From Ovis canadensis (lineage: Eukaryota; Chordata; Mammalia; Artiodactyla; Bovidae): a DNA stretch of 64,000 nucleotides. Every line of letters starts with the position of its first letter. Position 1 is the stretch's first letter. Both the position numbers and the translations under genes were made by a program. The stretch lies in assembly GCF_042477335.2 (NCBI RefSeq), contig NC_091727.1, positions 126,759,501 through 126,823,500 on the forward strand, in the 5' to 3' direction. The notes under the pieces were generated by a model. It was not told the DNA's origin and did not search any database. It worked only from the letters and a program-made list of their open reading frames with translations. Below are positions 22,537-35,029 of the stretch, piece after piece.

Positions 22537-22771
22537 AAGGTTGGTACATTACAGTATTCACGTTGCTAAGTTGGTGTATGCTTCCTGAAAAGATAAAAAG
22601 AGCTTTCCATTGGCTGGCAAGAGAAAAGTACAGTTTCATCTGCCTCCCACATAGTCAAATGGTATTAATGAAGGGATGGTTGCATAAAGTACATTTTGGG
22701 TGGTACAAAGACACCAACTGTAATCTTGGTTTCATAGAAGGAAGAAGAATCATATTTGGCATTTCTCTATT

Positions 22772-24721
22772 CAGTTCAGTTCAGTTCAGTCGCTCAGTCA
22801 TGTCCGAATCTCTGCGACCCCATGAGTTGTAGCACGCCAGGCCTCCCTGTCCATCACCACCTCCTGGAGTTCACTCAGACTAACGTCCATCGAGTCCGTG
22901 ATGCCATCCAGCCATCTCATCCTCGGTCGTCCCCTTCTCCACCTGCCCCCAATCCCTCCCAGCATCAGAGTCTTTTCCAATGAGACAACTCTTCACATGA
23001 GGCAGCCAAAGTACTGGAGCTTCAGCTTTAGCATCATTCCTTTCAAAGAAATCCCAGGGTTGATCTCCTTCAGAATGGACTGATTGGATCTCCTCGCAGT
23101 CCAAGGGACTCTCAAGAGCCTTCTCCAACAGCACACATCAAAAGCATCAATTCTTCAGCGCTCAGCCTGCTTCACAGTCCAACTCTCACATCCATACATG
23201 ACCACAGGAAAAACAATAGCCTTGACTAGACGGACCTTAGTCGGCAAAGTAATGTCTCTGCTTTTGAATATACTATCTAGGTTGGTCATAACTTTTCTTC
23301 CAAGGAGTAAGCGTCTTTTAATTTTCATGGCTGCACTCACCATCTGCAGTGATTTTGGAGCCCCCCCAAAATAAAGTCTGGCACTGTTTCTACTGTTTCC
23401 CCATCTATTTCCCATGAAGTGATGGGACCGGATGCCATGATCTTCGTTTTCTGAATGTTGAGCTTTAAGCCAACTTTTTCACTCTCCTCTTTCACTTTCA
23501 TCAAGAGGCTTTTTAGCTCCTCTTCACTCTCTGCCATAAGGATGGTGTCATCTGCATATCTGAGGTTATTGATATTTCTCCCGGCAATCTTGATTCCAGC
23601 TTGTGTTTCTTCCAGTCCAGCGTTTCTCATGATGTACTCTGCATAGAAGTTAAATAAGCAGGGTGACAATATACATCCTTGACGTACTCCTTTTCCTATT
23701 TGGAACCAGTCTGTTGTTCCATGTCCAGTTCTAACTGTTGCTTCCTGACCTGCATACAGATTTCTCAAGAGGCAGGTTAGGTGGTCTGGTATTCCCATCT
23801 CTTTCAGAATTTTCCACAGTTTATTGTGATCCACACAGTCAAAGGCTTTGGCATAGTCAATGAAGCAGAAATAGATGTTTTTCTGGAACTCTCTTGCTTT
23901 TTCCATGATCCAACGGATGTTGGCAATTTGATCTCTGGTTCCTCTGCCTTTTCTAAAACCAGCATGAACATCAGGGAGTTCACGGTTCACGTGTTGCTGA
24001 AGCCTGGCTTGGAGAATTTTGAGCATTACTTTACTAGCATGTGAGATGAGTGCAATTGTGCGGTAGTTTGACCATTCTTTGGCATTGCCTTTCTTTGGGA
24101 TTGGAATGAAAACTGACCTTTTCCAGTCCTGTGGCCACTGCTGAGTTTTCCAAATTTGCTGGCATATTGAGTGCAGCACTTTCATAGCATCATCTTTCAG
24201 GATTTGAAACAGCTCAACTGGAATTCCATCATCTCCACTAGCTTTGTTTGTAGTGATGCTTTCTAAGGCCCACTTGACTTCACATTCCAAGATGTCTGGC
24301 TCTAGATTAGTGATCACACCATCATGATTATCTGGGTCGTGAAGATCTTTTTTGTACACTTCTTCCATGTATTCTTGCCACCTCTTCTTAATATCTTCTG
24401 CTTCTGTTAGGTCCATACCATTTCTGTACTTTATCGAGCCCATCTTTGCATGAAATGTTCCATTGCTATCTCTAATTTTCTTGATGAGCTCTCTAGTCTT
24501 TCACATTCTGTTGTTTTCCTTTATTTCTTTGCATTGATCGCTGAGGAAGGCTTTCTTATCTCTTCTTGCTATTCTTTGGAACTCTGCATTCAGATGCTTA
24601 TATCTTTCCTTTTCTTCTTTGCTTTTCACCTCTCTTCTTTTCACAGCTATTTGTAAGGCCTCCCCAGACAGCGCATTTTATTTTATTATTTTTTTTTTTT
24701 GCGTTTCTTTGAAGAACCATG
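22772..24721 (-). mobile_element. BovB LINE, 5'-truncated, with 17-bp target-site duplication
   Basis: The minus strand encodes a 368-codon frame (23337-24443) covering most of the RTE reverse transcriptase: FIDYAKAFDCVDHNKL, QGCILSPCLFNFYAEYI, and the catalytic YADD as NNLRYADDT. The frame breaks at a shift near 23340-23375, and an in-frame stop at 24501-24503 lies upstream. The C-terminal region continues in other frames to 22798. The perfect 17-base direct repeat tttggcatttctctatt (22755-22771 and 24722-24738) marks a complete insertion event. An A-rich expansion lies near 24678-24700. Dead element, not a host gene. Confidence 0.96.
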
Positions 24722-24738
24722 TTTGGCATTTCTCTATT

Positions 24739-25051
24739 AACCCTCTGTAAAGGAATAGGGCAAACATTAAATTATATCTCAATGTAAGTTTTTTTATAAG
24801 TGCTAAGTTAATGTAGTCCAGATAGTTTAACTTTGAATGATGAAAGCTAATCGAAGGGTAGAACATGGAAATGTTAGACATATGGTTGTTTAATATGTCT
24901 AGTAGACTGCATTGTCAATTATCAGATGCCCTAAGCAACGTTTACATCAGTGTGATTTTTTTCTATTTAAAAATAGATGTCATGTTTCAACATTCAGAAG
25001 AAAATAAAAGTATTAGAGAAAGAAAAGTCATTAGTAATCTCAACATTTATG
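24739..25051. other. Spacer between BovB elements
   Basis: About 310 bases of AT-rich intronic DNA in which I recognise nothing. Confidence 0.6.
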
Positions 25052-25434
25052 TTCAGTTCAGTCATTCAGTCGTGTCTGACTCTTTGTGACCCCATGAATC
25101 GCAGCACGCCAGGCCTCCCTGTCTATCACCAATTCCTGGAGTTCACTCAAACTCACGTCCATCAAGTCGGTGATTCCATATAGCCATCTCATCCTCTGTC
25201 GTCCCCTTCTCCTCCTGCCCCCAGTCCCTCCCAGCATCAGAGTCTTTTCCAATGAGTCAACTCTTCGCATGAGGTTGCCAAAGTACTGGAGTTTCAGCTT
25301 TAGCATCATTCCTTCCAAAGAACACCCAGGACTGATCTCTTTTAGAATAGACTGGTTGGATCTCCTTGCAGTCCAAGGGACTCTCTTCACAGTCCAACTC
25401 TCGCATCGAAACATGACTACTGGAAAACCATAGC
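25052..25434 (-). mobile_element. Outer BovB, 3' part (left piece)
   Basis: Antisense BovB 3' end from the (ttcag)n tail to gactactggaaaaccatagc. In other copies in this window that sequence continues with cttgactagacgg. Here it is broken by the inner BovB starting at about 25435 and resumes at about 28815. Confidence 0.88.
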
Positions 25435-28400
25435 GAACGGCGGCAGTAAGGAGATACCACTCGTCCAAGGTAAGGAGCAGTGGCTGTGCTTTGCTGGAGC
25501 AGCCGTGAAGAGATAACCCACGCCCAAAGTAAGAGAAACCCAAGTAAGATGGTAGGTGTTGCAAGAGGGCATCAGAGGGCAGACACACTGAAACCATACT
25601 CATAGAAAACTAGTCAATCTTATCACACTAGGACCACAGCCTTGTCTAACTCAATGAAACCAAGCCATGCCTGCAGGGCAACCCAAGACTGGCGGGTTAT
25701 GGTGGAGAGGTCTGACAGAATGTGGTCCACTGGAGAAGGGAATGGCAAGCCGCTTCAATATTCTTGCCTTGAGAACCCCATGAACAGTATGAAAAGGCAA
25801 AATGATAGGGTACCGAAAGAGGAGCTCCCCAGGTCACTAGGTGCCCAATATGCTACTGGAGATCAGAGGAGAAATAACTCCAGAAAGAAAGAAGGGATGG
25901 AGCCAAAGCAAAAACAATACCCAGTTGTGGATGTGACTGGTGATAGAAGCAAGATCCGATGCTGTAAAGAGCAATATTGCATAGGAACCTCGAATGTCAG
26001 GTCCATGAATCAAGGCAAATTGGAAGTGGTCAAACAAGAGATGGCAAGGGTGAACGTCGACATTGTAGGAATCAGCGAACTAAAATGGACTGGAATGGGT
26101 GAATTTAACTCAGATGACCATTATATCTACTACTGTGGGCAGGAATCCCTCAGAAGAAATGGAGTAGCCATCATGGTCAACAAAAGAGTCTGAAATGCAG
26201 TACTTGGGTGCAGTCTCAAAAACGACAGAATGATCTCTGTTCGTCTCCAAGGCAAACCATTCAATATCACAGTTATCCAAGTCTATGCCCCAACCAGTAA
26301 TGCTGAAGAAGCTGAAGTTAAATGGTTTTATGAAGACCTATAAGACCTTTTAGAACTAACACCCAAAAAAGATGTCCTTTTCATTATAGGGGACTGGAAT
26401 GCAAAAGTAGGAAGTCAGGAAACACCTGGAGTAACAGGCAAATTTGGCCTTAGAATGAAGAATGAAGCAGGGAAAAGACTAATAGAGTTTTGCCAAGATA
26501 ATGGACTGGTCATAGCAAACACCCTCTTCCAACAACACAAGAAAATACTCTACACGTGGACATCACTAGATGGTCAACCCCGAAATCAGATTGATTATAT
26601 TCTTTGCAGCCAAAGATGGAGAAGCTGTATAGAGTCAACAAAAACAAGACCAGGAACTGACTGTGGCTCAGATCATGAACTCCCTATTGCCAAATTCAGA
26701 CTTAAATTGAAGAAAGTAGGGAAAACCACTAGACCATTCAAGTATGACCTAAATCAAATCCCTTATGATTATACAGTGGAAGTGAGAAATAGATTTAAGG
26801 GCCTAGATCTGATAGATAGAGTGCCTGATGAAATATGGACTGAGGTTCATGACATTGTACAGGAGACAGGGATCAAGACCATCCCCATGGAAAAGAAATG
26901 TAAAAAAGTGAAATGGCTGTCTGGAGAGGCCTTACAAATAGCTATGAAAATAAGAGAGATGAAAAGCAAAGGAGAAAAGGAAAGATATAAGCATCTGAAT
27001 GCAGAGTTCCAAAGAATAGCAAGAAGAGATAAGAAAGCCTTCCTCAGCGATCAATGCAAAGAAATAAAGGAAAACAACAGAATGTGAAAGACTAGAGAGC
27101 TCATCAAGAAAATTAGAGATAGCAATGGAACATTTCATGCAAAGATGGGCTCGATAAAGTACAGAAATGGTATGGACCTAACAGAAGCAGAAGATATTAA
27201 GAAGAGGTGGCAAGAATACATGGAAGAAGTGTACAAAAAAGATCTTCACGACCCAGATAATCATGATGGTGTGATCACTAATCTAGAGCCAGACATCTTG
27301 GAATGTGAAGTCAAGTGGGCCTTAGAAAGCATCACTACAAACAAAGCTAGTGGAGATGATGGAATTCCAGTTGAGCTGTTTCAAATCCTGAAAGATGATG
27401 CTATGAAAGTGCTGCACTCAATATGCCAGCAAATTTGGAAAACTCAGCAGTGGCCACAGGACTGGAAAAGGTCAGTTTTCATTCCAATCCCAAAGAAAGG
27501 CAATGCCAAAGAATGGTCAAACTACTGCACAGTTGCACTCATCTCACATGCTAGTAAAGTAATGCTCAAAATTCTCCAAGCCAGGCTTCAGCAATAAGTG
27601 AACCGTGAACTCCCTGATGTTCATGCTGGTTTTAGAAAAGGCAGAGGAACCAGAGATCAAATTGCCAACATCCGTTGGATCATGGAAAAAGCAAGAGAGT
27701 TCCAGAAAAACATCTATTTCTGCTTCATTGACTATGCCAAAGCCTTTGACTGTGTGGATCACAATAAACTGTGGAAAATTCTGAAAGAGATGGGAATACC
27801 AGACCACCTAACCTGCCTCTTGAGAAATCTGTATGCAGGTCAGGAAGCAACAGTTAGAACTGGACATGGAACAACAGACTGGTTCCAAACAGGAAAAGGA
27901 GTATGTCAAGGATGTATATTGTCACCCTGCTTATTTAACTTCTATGCAGAGTACATCATGAGAAACGCTGGACTGGAAGAAACACAAGCTGGAATCAAGA
28001 TTGCCGGGAGAAATATCAATAACCTCAGATATGCAGATGACACCACCCTTATGGCAGAGGGTGAAGAGGAGCTAAAAAGCCTCTTGATGAAAGTGAAAGA
28101 GGAGAGTGAAAAAGTTGGCTTAAGGCTCAACATTCAGAAAACAAAGATCATGGCATCCGGTCCCATCACTTCATGGGAAATAGATGGGGAAACAGTGGAA
28201 ACAGTGCCAGACTTTATTTTGGGGGGGCTCCAAAATCACTGCAGATGGTGAGTGCAGCCATGAAAATTAAAAGACGCTTACTCCTTGGAAGAAAAGTTAT
28301 GACCAACCTAGATAGTATGTTCAAAAGCAGAGACATTACTTTGCCAACTAAGGTCCGTCTAGTCAAGGCTATTGTTTTTCCTGTGGTCATGTATGGATGT

Positions 28401-28814
28401 GAGAGTTGGACTGTGAAGAAGGCTGAGCACCGAAAAATTGATGCTTTTGAAGTGTGGTGTTGGAGAAGGCTCTTGAGAGTCCCTTGGACTGCAAGGAGAT
28501 CCAACCAGTCCATTCTGAAGGAGATCAACCCTGGGATTTCTTTGGAAGGAATGATGCTAAAGCTGAAACTCCAGTACTTTGGCCACCTCATGCGAAGAGT
28601 TGACTCATTGGAAAAGACTCTGATGCTGGGAGGGATTGGGGGCAGGAGGAGAAGGGGACGACCGAGGATGAGATGGCTGGATGGCATCACAGACTCAATG
28701 GACATGAGTCTGAGTGAACTCCAGGAGAGGAGGTGGTGGTGGACAGGGAGGCCTGGCGTGCTGTGATTCATGGGGTCGCAAAGAGTCAGACACGACTGAG
28801 CGACTGAACTGAAC
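25435..28814 (+). mobile_element. Near-full-length BovB LINE (RTE clade) inserted in another BovB
   Basis: About 3.4 kb, beginning with the BovB 5' region (gaacggcggcagtaaggaga) and ending with the (ctgaa)n tail. The single ORF of the family encodes an apurinic-type endonuclease and a reverse transcriptase. Visible here are endonuclease motifs IGDWNAKVG and SDHELPIAKF with QIDYILCS, then RT motifs FIDYAKAFDC, QGCILSPCLFN and NNLRYADDT, then the conserved C-terminal region ([27 protein letters not shown]). The ORF is dead: in-frame stops at 26191, 26341, 27085 and 27595, and a frameshift near 28220. BovB is known for patchy distribution between squamates and ruminants attributed to horizontal transfer. 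Confidence 0.96.
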
Positions 28815-29137
28815 TGACTAGACGGACCTTTGTTGACAAAGTAATGTCTTTGCTGTTGAATATGCTGTCTAGGTTGGTCATAAGTTTCCTTCTAAGGAGT
28901 AAAATTCTTTTAATTTCGTGGCTGCAGTCATCATTTGCAGTGATTTTTGAGCCCCCAAAAATAAAGTCTGACACTGTTTCTACTGTTTCCCCATCTATTT
29001 CCCATGAAGTGATGGGATCCTATGTCATGATCTTTGTTTTCTGAATGTTGAGCTTTAAACCATCTTTTTCACTCTCCTCTTTCACTTTCATCAAGAGGCT
29101 TTTTAGTTCCTCTTCACTTTCTGCCATAAGGGTGGTG
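28815..29137 (-). mobile_element. Outer BovB, internal part (right piece)
   Basis: Continues the antisense BovB broken at 25434: tgactagacggacctttgtt through the part encoding the end of the RT, ending at 'gccataagggtggtg'. Together with 25052-25434 it forms one older 0.7 kb BovB fragment. Confidence 0.87.
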
Positions 29138-29191
29138 ATGTTAATATTGGTTAATTGGTATATAGACTTAGAGTCTTTTTTTCTGTGCAGC

Positions 29192-29222
29192 TACACACAC
29201 ACAGACACACACGCACATATAT
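29192..29222 (+). repeat. CA-rich microsatellite
   Basis: ctacacacacacagacacac followed by cgcacatatat, immediately upstream of a SINE; its end serves as the SINE's target duplication. Confidence 0.85.
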
Positions 29223-29440
29223 GTGGGCTTCCGTGGTGGCTCAGATGGTAAAGAATCTGCCTGCAATGCCAGTGACCCAGGTTCTATCCCTGGTTTGGGA
29301 AGATCCCCTGGAAAAAGAAATAGCAACCCACTCCAGTATTCTTGCCTGGGAAATGCCACGGATAGAGGAGCCTTCAAGCTACAGTCTATGGGGGTCACAA
29401 AAGAGTTGGACGTGACTTAGCAGCTAAATGACAACAACAA
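29223..29440 (+). repeat. Bov-tA SINE with target-site duplication
   Basis: Full-length copy ending in an acaacaacaa tail. Duplicated target cacatatat at 29214-29222 and 29441-29449. Confidence 0.93.
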
Positions 29441-29473
29441 CACATATATATTATTTTATAAAAATGAAGCACT

Positions 29474-30463
29474 CAGGCAGGGTATGTGCCCAATAGTGGG
29501 ATTATTGGGTCATATGCTAGTTTATTCCTAATATTTTGAGAAGAATCTCTATACTGTGGTCCACAGTGGCTGTGCCAGTTTACATTACCACTAACAGTAC
29601 AGGAGGGCTCCCTTTCCTCCACATCCTCTGCAGTATTTATTGTTTATAGATTTTTTTTTTATGATGGCCATTCTGATTGGAGTGAGATGATACATCACTG
29701 TAGTTTTGATTTGCATTTCTCTAATAATGAACAGTGTTAAGCATTTTTCCATGTGTTTATTGGCTATCTGGGTGTCTTCTTTGGAGAAGTATGTGTTTAG
29801 GTCTTCTGCCCATTTTTTGATTGGGTTGTTTGTTTTTCTGATATTGAGCTGCATGAGCCATAATTCAAAAAGACACATGTACCCCAGTGTTCATTGCAGC
29901 ACTATTTACAATTGCAATTGCCAGGACATGGAATCAACCTAGATGTACATTACAGATGAATGGATAAAGAAGTTGTGGTACATATGTACAATGGACTATT
30001 ACTCAGACATAAAAAGGAGCAAGCTTGAGTCAGTTCTAGTGAGGTGGATGAGCCTAGAGCCTGTTACAAAGAGTGAAGTAAATCAGAAAGAGAAAAAGAA
30101 ATATCATATATTAATGCATATGTATAGAATCTACTATATAGTACTGATTAACCTATTTGCAGGGCAGGAATAGAGACGCAGACTTACAGAACATACTTGT
30201 GGACACAACAGGGGAAGGAGAGGGTGGAATGCATTGATAAAATACTGTTGAACATATACATTACCATATATAAAATAAGCTAGCTAGTTGGAAGTTGCTG
30301 TATAACATGGGGAGCTCAACCAGTGCTCTGTGACAACTTAGAGGGGTGGGAGGGAGGCTCAAGAGGAGGGGATGTATGTATATTTATGGCTGATTCACAT
30401 TGGTGAATGGCAGAAATCAATACAGCATTGTAAAGCAATTATCCCCCTATTAAAAATTTTTTT
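29474..30463 (+). mobile_element. L1 insertion with 5' inversion (twin priming)
   Basis: The left part, 29474 to about 29862, is antisense L1. Its minus strand encodes the ORF2 C-terminus ([18 protein letters not shown], then GGKGALLYC). From about 29863 the strand flips to sense, beginning near the canonical continuation (aaaaagacacatgtacccca) and running through the 3' UTR to a short A-rich end. One perfect 12-base duplication, aaatgaagcact (29462-29473 and 30464-30475), flanks the whole unit. It is therefore a single insertion whose 5' part was inverted during reverse transcription. Confidence 0.93.
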
Positions 30464-30475
30464 AAATGAAGCACT

Positions 30476-31898
30476 GATTCATCATGGATTCTCTAAAGTG
30501 CACCTGTAGTGGGGATTTAGCCTATGTTGTCTGAAGTGACAACTGGATATGTGAGATATCAGTTGTAGGGCACACAAAGTTGATTCTGTTGTGAAAAGTT
30601 CAAGAGCACAACTTAAATTCTTGACCAAATAGTAAGTAAACCTCCTTTAGCAGAGATTTGTGCAGCTGAGGTGCTGATAGAAAGAACAATTTGTTTTTTT
30701 CAGACAAGAGCTTTGATTTTTTGCCCAAAGTCCTATGCCAGATGACAAGTAAGAGATGATTTTAGCCAGAAAAATTATTTAGATCAGGTTTCACCAGTTG
30801 AGCAGCCTTTCTGTGAAAGTATCTCCCATGGCCTTGAGAATACCATCAAGTCTCAGTTATCCATGTTAATGGGTGATAGAAGGGCACAATTAATTGAAAT
30901 TTCATGGAAAATCTTCATTTCTCAACTTAGCCAATGATGTTGCCTTGTTCAACTCTCAAACCTCTTCGAAATATGGACCTTTTCTTCTCATTGAGTTTGC
31001 CCACCTGCTAGTAGAAAAGGCAGGTAGCAGCAAGCCCAGGCTGTGCATAGGCCACTCAATATATATTAAGTTGCATTAATTTTGGACAAATGATCCAACA
31101 AGTAGGAATAAGATAATTAACTACCAGGTAAAGAGAAATAAGCTATATACTCAAAAGTGAAGGACTTGGGTTTTTCTTGGCTTTCCACTTTCACTGGCTT
31201 CAATAGCCTAAAAATGAAGTCTTAAAGCCCTGAGGAATTCTGAGTGAGACTTCAGTTCTAGAAACCCAATTTCCAGAGAAATAGGACATTTTTTTTTCTG
31301 TAGTGACTGCTACATCATGCCCTTCGTCCTGCTTCAAGTTAGATAGATGTCAGAAGAGAAGTACTTATGCTTTTAATTTTTTCCTTGACTATTATAGTAA
31401 CCTTTAAAAAAATATTCAAAAAGGAATTTGTTTACTTGATTTGTCCTCTCATATAATTAATAGCAAAGATTCATCTCTCCCTTTCCACTGACTGTATGTG
31501 TTATAATAAAATAAATATTATCGTAGTACTTAACATGATGATATGTCTACAGTAATAGCTCTTATCGAAAACTGTTCATGGGAATGTTTTCTTGCCTTTA
31601 GACTGGTGATGAAGTTATTGAACTTTTGACCTGGTGCTGGGTGCTAGACAGTAATGGTTGGGGAAAACATTGACGGCATAGAAGCACATCTTTGTTGTTT
31701 ACTTTTTGTCATTGTCTCTGTTAACAGGGGCCCTTAAAGTAGCAGGGATTACCACTTTTAATTAGGGCCACATGAACCCATTTGAAAAATAGCTATGATG
31801 ATACAGGTTGAGGTCCATCTCAAATGTTCATTGAAATTCCCTTGGGACCAAGTTCTATTCAATAGAAATCATGAGTCAATGGGAAGTCATGAAGTCTC
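30476..31898. other. Intron 2, mostly unique DNA
   Basis: No recognisable repeat or exon. AT-rich, with short chance frames only. Confidence 0.5.
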
Positions 31899-32112
31899 TG
31901 GACTTCCCAGGTGGCTCAGTGGTAAAGAATCTGCCAGTGCAGGAGCCACAGGAGACAAGGATTCAATCCCTGGGTTGGTAAGATCCCTTGGAGATGGAAT
32001 ATGGCAAGGCACTCCCGTATTCTTGCCTGGGAAATCCCATGGACAAAGGAACTTGGCAGGCTACAGTCCATGGAGTCACAAAGAGTTGGACATGACTGAG
32101 AGACTGAGCAGT
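31899..32112 (+). repeat. Bov-tA SINE
   Basis: ggacttcccaggtggctcag to catgactgagagactgagca. Full length; imperfect flanking repeat gaagtctc/gaaatctc. Confidence 0.9.
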
Positions 32113-32779
32113 TGAAATCTCCAGGTGGTATCACTCAGGTACTGGCAAGTGATAAGTTTACTTTGCTTGCCTGCATCTCCTTCAAGTTGGTGAGGTTTCA
32201 CTGTTGCAATAAAATGAACTCACTTGTGCTTCTTGTCCAAGATGATATACTGGAACTTGAGGTGTGGTCAATGTTGCTGTGTCACTCATGAAAGTTTTTT
32301 AAAGTTTAGACTTACAAGAATGTGCTGAAATGAACTTTGTCATAGTTTCTGAAAATTGAGCATTGTTCCATCTACTCAAGGAAAAATCAGCTGTAATTCA
32401 GCTAAGCCCCCAATCTTGGACAACCATGGTAAAACGTGTCTTAAAGATTATAGTTTAAAAAAAAAAAAGATTATAGTGTTTTCTTTTGCTATGTAGTTGA
32501 AATCAGTGTCAGTAATTGCAGAAGTGTTGTTTTATAGCACGAGTGATATTACTGTTTAGCTCCTTTTCTCTGCCTTCAGTTCCTAAATTTGCTCCTTCCA
32601 GGAATTTGTGGATTTCTCTTTGGAGCATAATGAGCCAAATCCCATGTTGCTGAGGTAATAGGACCAGAGTACTTGATGAAGACCACTATGTTTACGTTTA
32701 TGGTCAGGTTTTTATGCATAGTTAGTTTTTGAGTACGATGTTTTCATCCTCAAGATGCATAGTTTGCAAGACACTAGTA
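32113..32779. other. Intron 2, nothing recognised
   Basis: Unique AT-rich sequence with one A10-like run near 32458. No exon or repeat family recognised. Confidence 0.5.
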
Positions 32780-32985
32780 TGGCGCTAGTGGTAAAGAACC
32801 CACCTGCCAGTGCAGGAGACATAAGAGACGTAGGTTCAATCCCTGGGTCAGGAAGATCCCCTGGAGGAGAGCATGGCAACCCACTCCAGTATTCTTGCCT
32901 GGAGAATCCCATGGACAGTGGAGCCTGGCGGGATATAGTCCATGGGGTTGCACAGAGTCAGACATGACTGAAGCAACTTAGACCT
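32780..32985 (+). repeat. Bov-tA SINE, head 5'-truncated
   Basis: Starts inside the tRNA head (ggcgctagtggtaaagaacc) and runs to 'catgactgaagcaacttaga'. Short flanking repeat ctagtat on each side. Confidence 0.9.
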
Positions 32986-33399
32986 TGACCTAGTATTGTA
33001 ATGTGAGGTAGATGCCATGTATTGTGAGAAAAATGCTGATGGGTATAAAGAGAATGAAAAAGAACTTTTAGCTGGGTTACTCTTCTCTTCCCAACTCTAT
33101 TTCATAGCTCTTGGAAGCATAGGCACTATTTCATACTCTCTAATTTGTCCTTGAGAGAAATACCAAAAATGCAAAATGAAGTCTTCCAGATGTATCATTT
33201 CCTATAGTCATTTGAGTATGACTTGGCTTCACTACAGACAACACCTGATTCTTTAAAAGGTGAGCAAAGCTGTGTTTCCAGGTAGGGTGGGAAGGGTGGT
33301 TTGAGAAAAAGTTAGGCAAGAATGTGTGGAAGCCCTTTATTTTTTAAGTTCTAAAAGTGGGTGACATGCACTTTACACTCATTTAGCAGGACAGGCAAA

Positions 33400-33650
33400 A
33401 TGCTACAGTGGTTTCAGTCCTTGGTTCTGAGGCCAGCCTTCTTAGATTTGAATCCCAGCTCCATACCTTGACTACTCATGTCAACTTAGGCAAGTTACCA
33501 AACCTCCCTGTGCCTCAGATTCCTCCTCTCTAAAATGGGGCTAATAATGGGATCTAGCTTGCAGGGTTGTGGTAAGAATTTATTGAATTCATGGGTGTAA
33601 AACCTTTAGCTTATAAGACATGTTCAACAAATTTTGTTGTTATTTTTCTT
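33400..33650 (+). repeat. MIR SINE
   Basis: Well-preserved MIR order: 'ttagatttgaatcccagctc', 'aacttaggcaagttaccaaa', 'ctgtgcctcagattcctcct', 'taaaatggggctaataatgg' and 'agggttgtggtaagaattta'. Confidence 0.85.
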
Positions 33651-35029
33651 AATGCTGTTATCATCATGCTCATCTGGCTCAGTGTTCTTCAGGACCTGGT
33701 TTCTTGGCCTCTTTTTACCTTTATCTTCTACCTCCTTAGCCTTGAGCCACATTTGGAGCAGCCAAATTCAGATCAATCAGTTTCACACATTGTCTAACAA
33801 TACTCTGTCTAGAGGCTGAATTTGGGGCAAACAGAATCTGTTGGCTGAAACAAGTTATTTGGATCATCTGTGGTTGTCATGAATAGTGGTGAGCTCAGAT
33901 ATATTGAAAGGATCCATTGAAGAGTTTCTGTGAAGAAATCTGTCTTAAAGATATTTTAGAGAGGTGATAGCAACTTGCTTAACAGCTGTAGATAAAGAAT
34001 ACCCTCCTTGTGGCACTGGTGTACACCATTCCTTTGGAAATATACTTGCCTATAAGTTAGAATCTTAGCAATTTGGAAATGAGTTAAAAATATGTAAATG
34101 CACATGAATCCCACATTTTGATAGCTTGCCTTATTTTGGTGCTTGCTTAGTCTTTCAGGGGTGGGTCCTTATCTTTATTATCCTATCTCTTTATCATCCA
34201 GAAAGAAATAAATCACCCAACCATGCAGATCACATTGCTAATAATGAAAGTTCATCCAATTTCATATTTTAAGTAGGTAGATCTCATGTCAGCCTCTGAG
34301 TGAGCTGATTATTTCTGGCAAAATAATCCAGAATCAAATATGTAATACACAGGTTCCATCTTACTTTGTAATGTGAATTTAAATCAACAAAGTAATTTCC
34401 AGCTTACCTCATTCCAAGTATTAACAATTGAAGAACCATACAAGTAAGGCAATTTATGCCAGCCTAATAATACCACCTTCATGGATTTGCTTCTAAGTGT
34501 ATACTCAGATTTTTCTGAAATGTCTAGGTTAATTGTTTATATGAAATGCAAATAACTTAGGTGTTTTAAAGATTATGAATTTATCAAATTTAGTTTAGAG
34601 AAATAGTCATTCTCTTCTCACCAGTAAGTGGAACTTTGCAAAAGGTGCCTCATTTATGTTTATGTTGGGAAATTCATGATTTGTCTCTCCTCGATTAAAC
34701 ATGCAGGGATTGTTAAAAAGATTTCCTACTTCATTCTATAACACTGTGGAGCAGAGGTCGAATTTGTGTATTTACCAATAAAATTGTATTCCTGAGACAT
34801 GGGTGAAAAGTATACAACTTTTGCCTACAAAGTAATTTTGATTTTTCTGAGTTCTTTTAATCAATAAATGGTCTTGAGCACTTATATTTAGTTCAGAATG
34901 TAGCTTAATATAATAATATTAACAATAATAATGGTAATATCATAAAAGGAGAAGTTAAAAGTTACTGATAAAGAAAAAAAGTATTGTTTCCATTTTCCCT
35001 CACCAAATTTATGAAGTTTTAAGCAATTA
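33651..35029. other. Intron 2, mostly unique DNA
   Basis: No gene. AT-rich, including an A/T-rich low-complexity stretch near 34900-34990. Confidence 0.5.

Noticed and set aside
23337-24443. 368-codon minus-strand frame as a domesticated RT gene
   Set aside because: Part of a truncated BovB with a frameshift and an upstream stop. No sign of a separate promoter or of conservation.
25725-25800. Apparent separate Bov-A fragment (ggagaagggaatggcaagcc)
   Set aside because: This motif belongs to the 5' region of the full-length BovB at 25435-28814 rather than to an independent SINE insertion.
22772-29137. Inverted BovB pair as a segmental inverted duplication of the locus
   Set aside because: The left copy has its own perfect 17-bp target duplication and the right copy sits inside a different BovB, so they are independent insertions. 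Only later conversion or a shared source remains possible.
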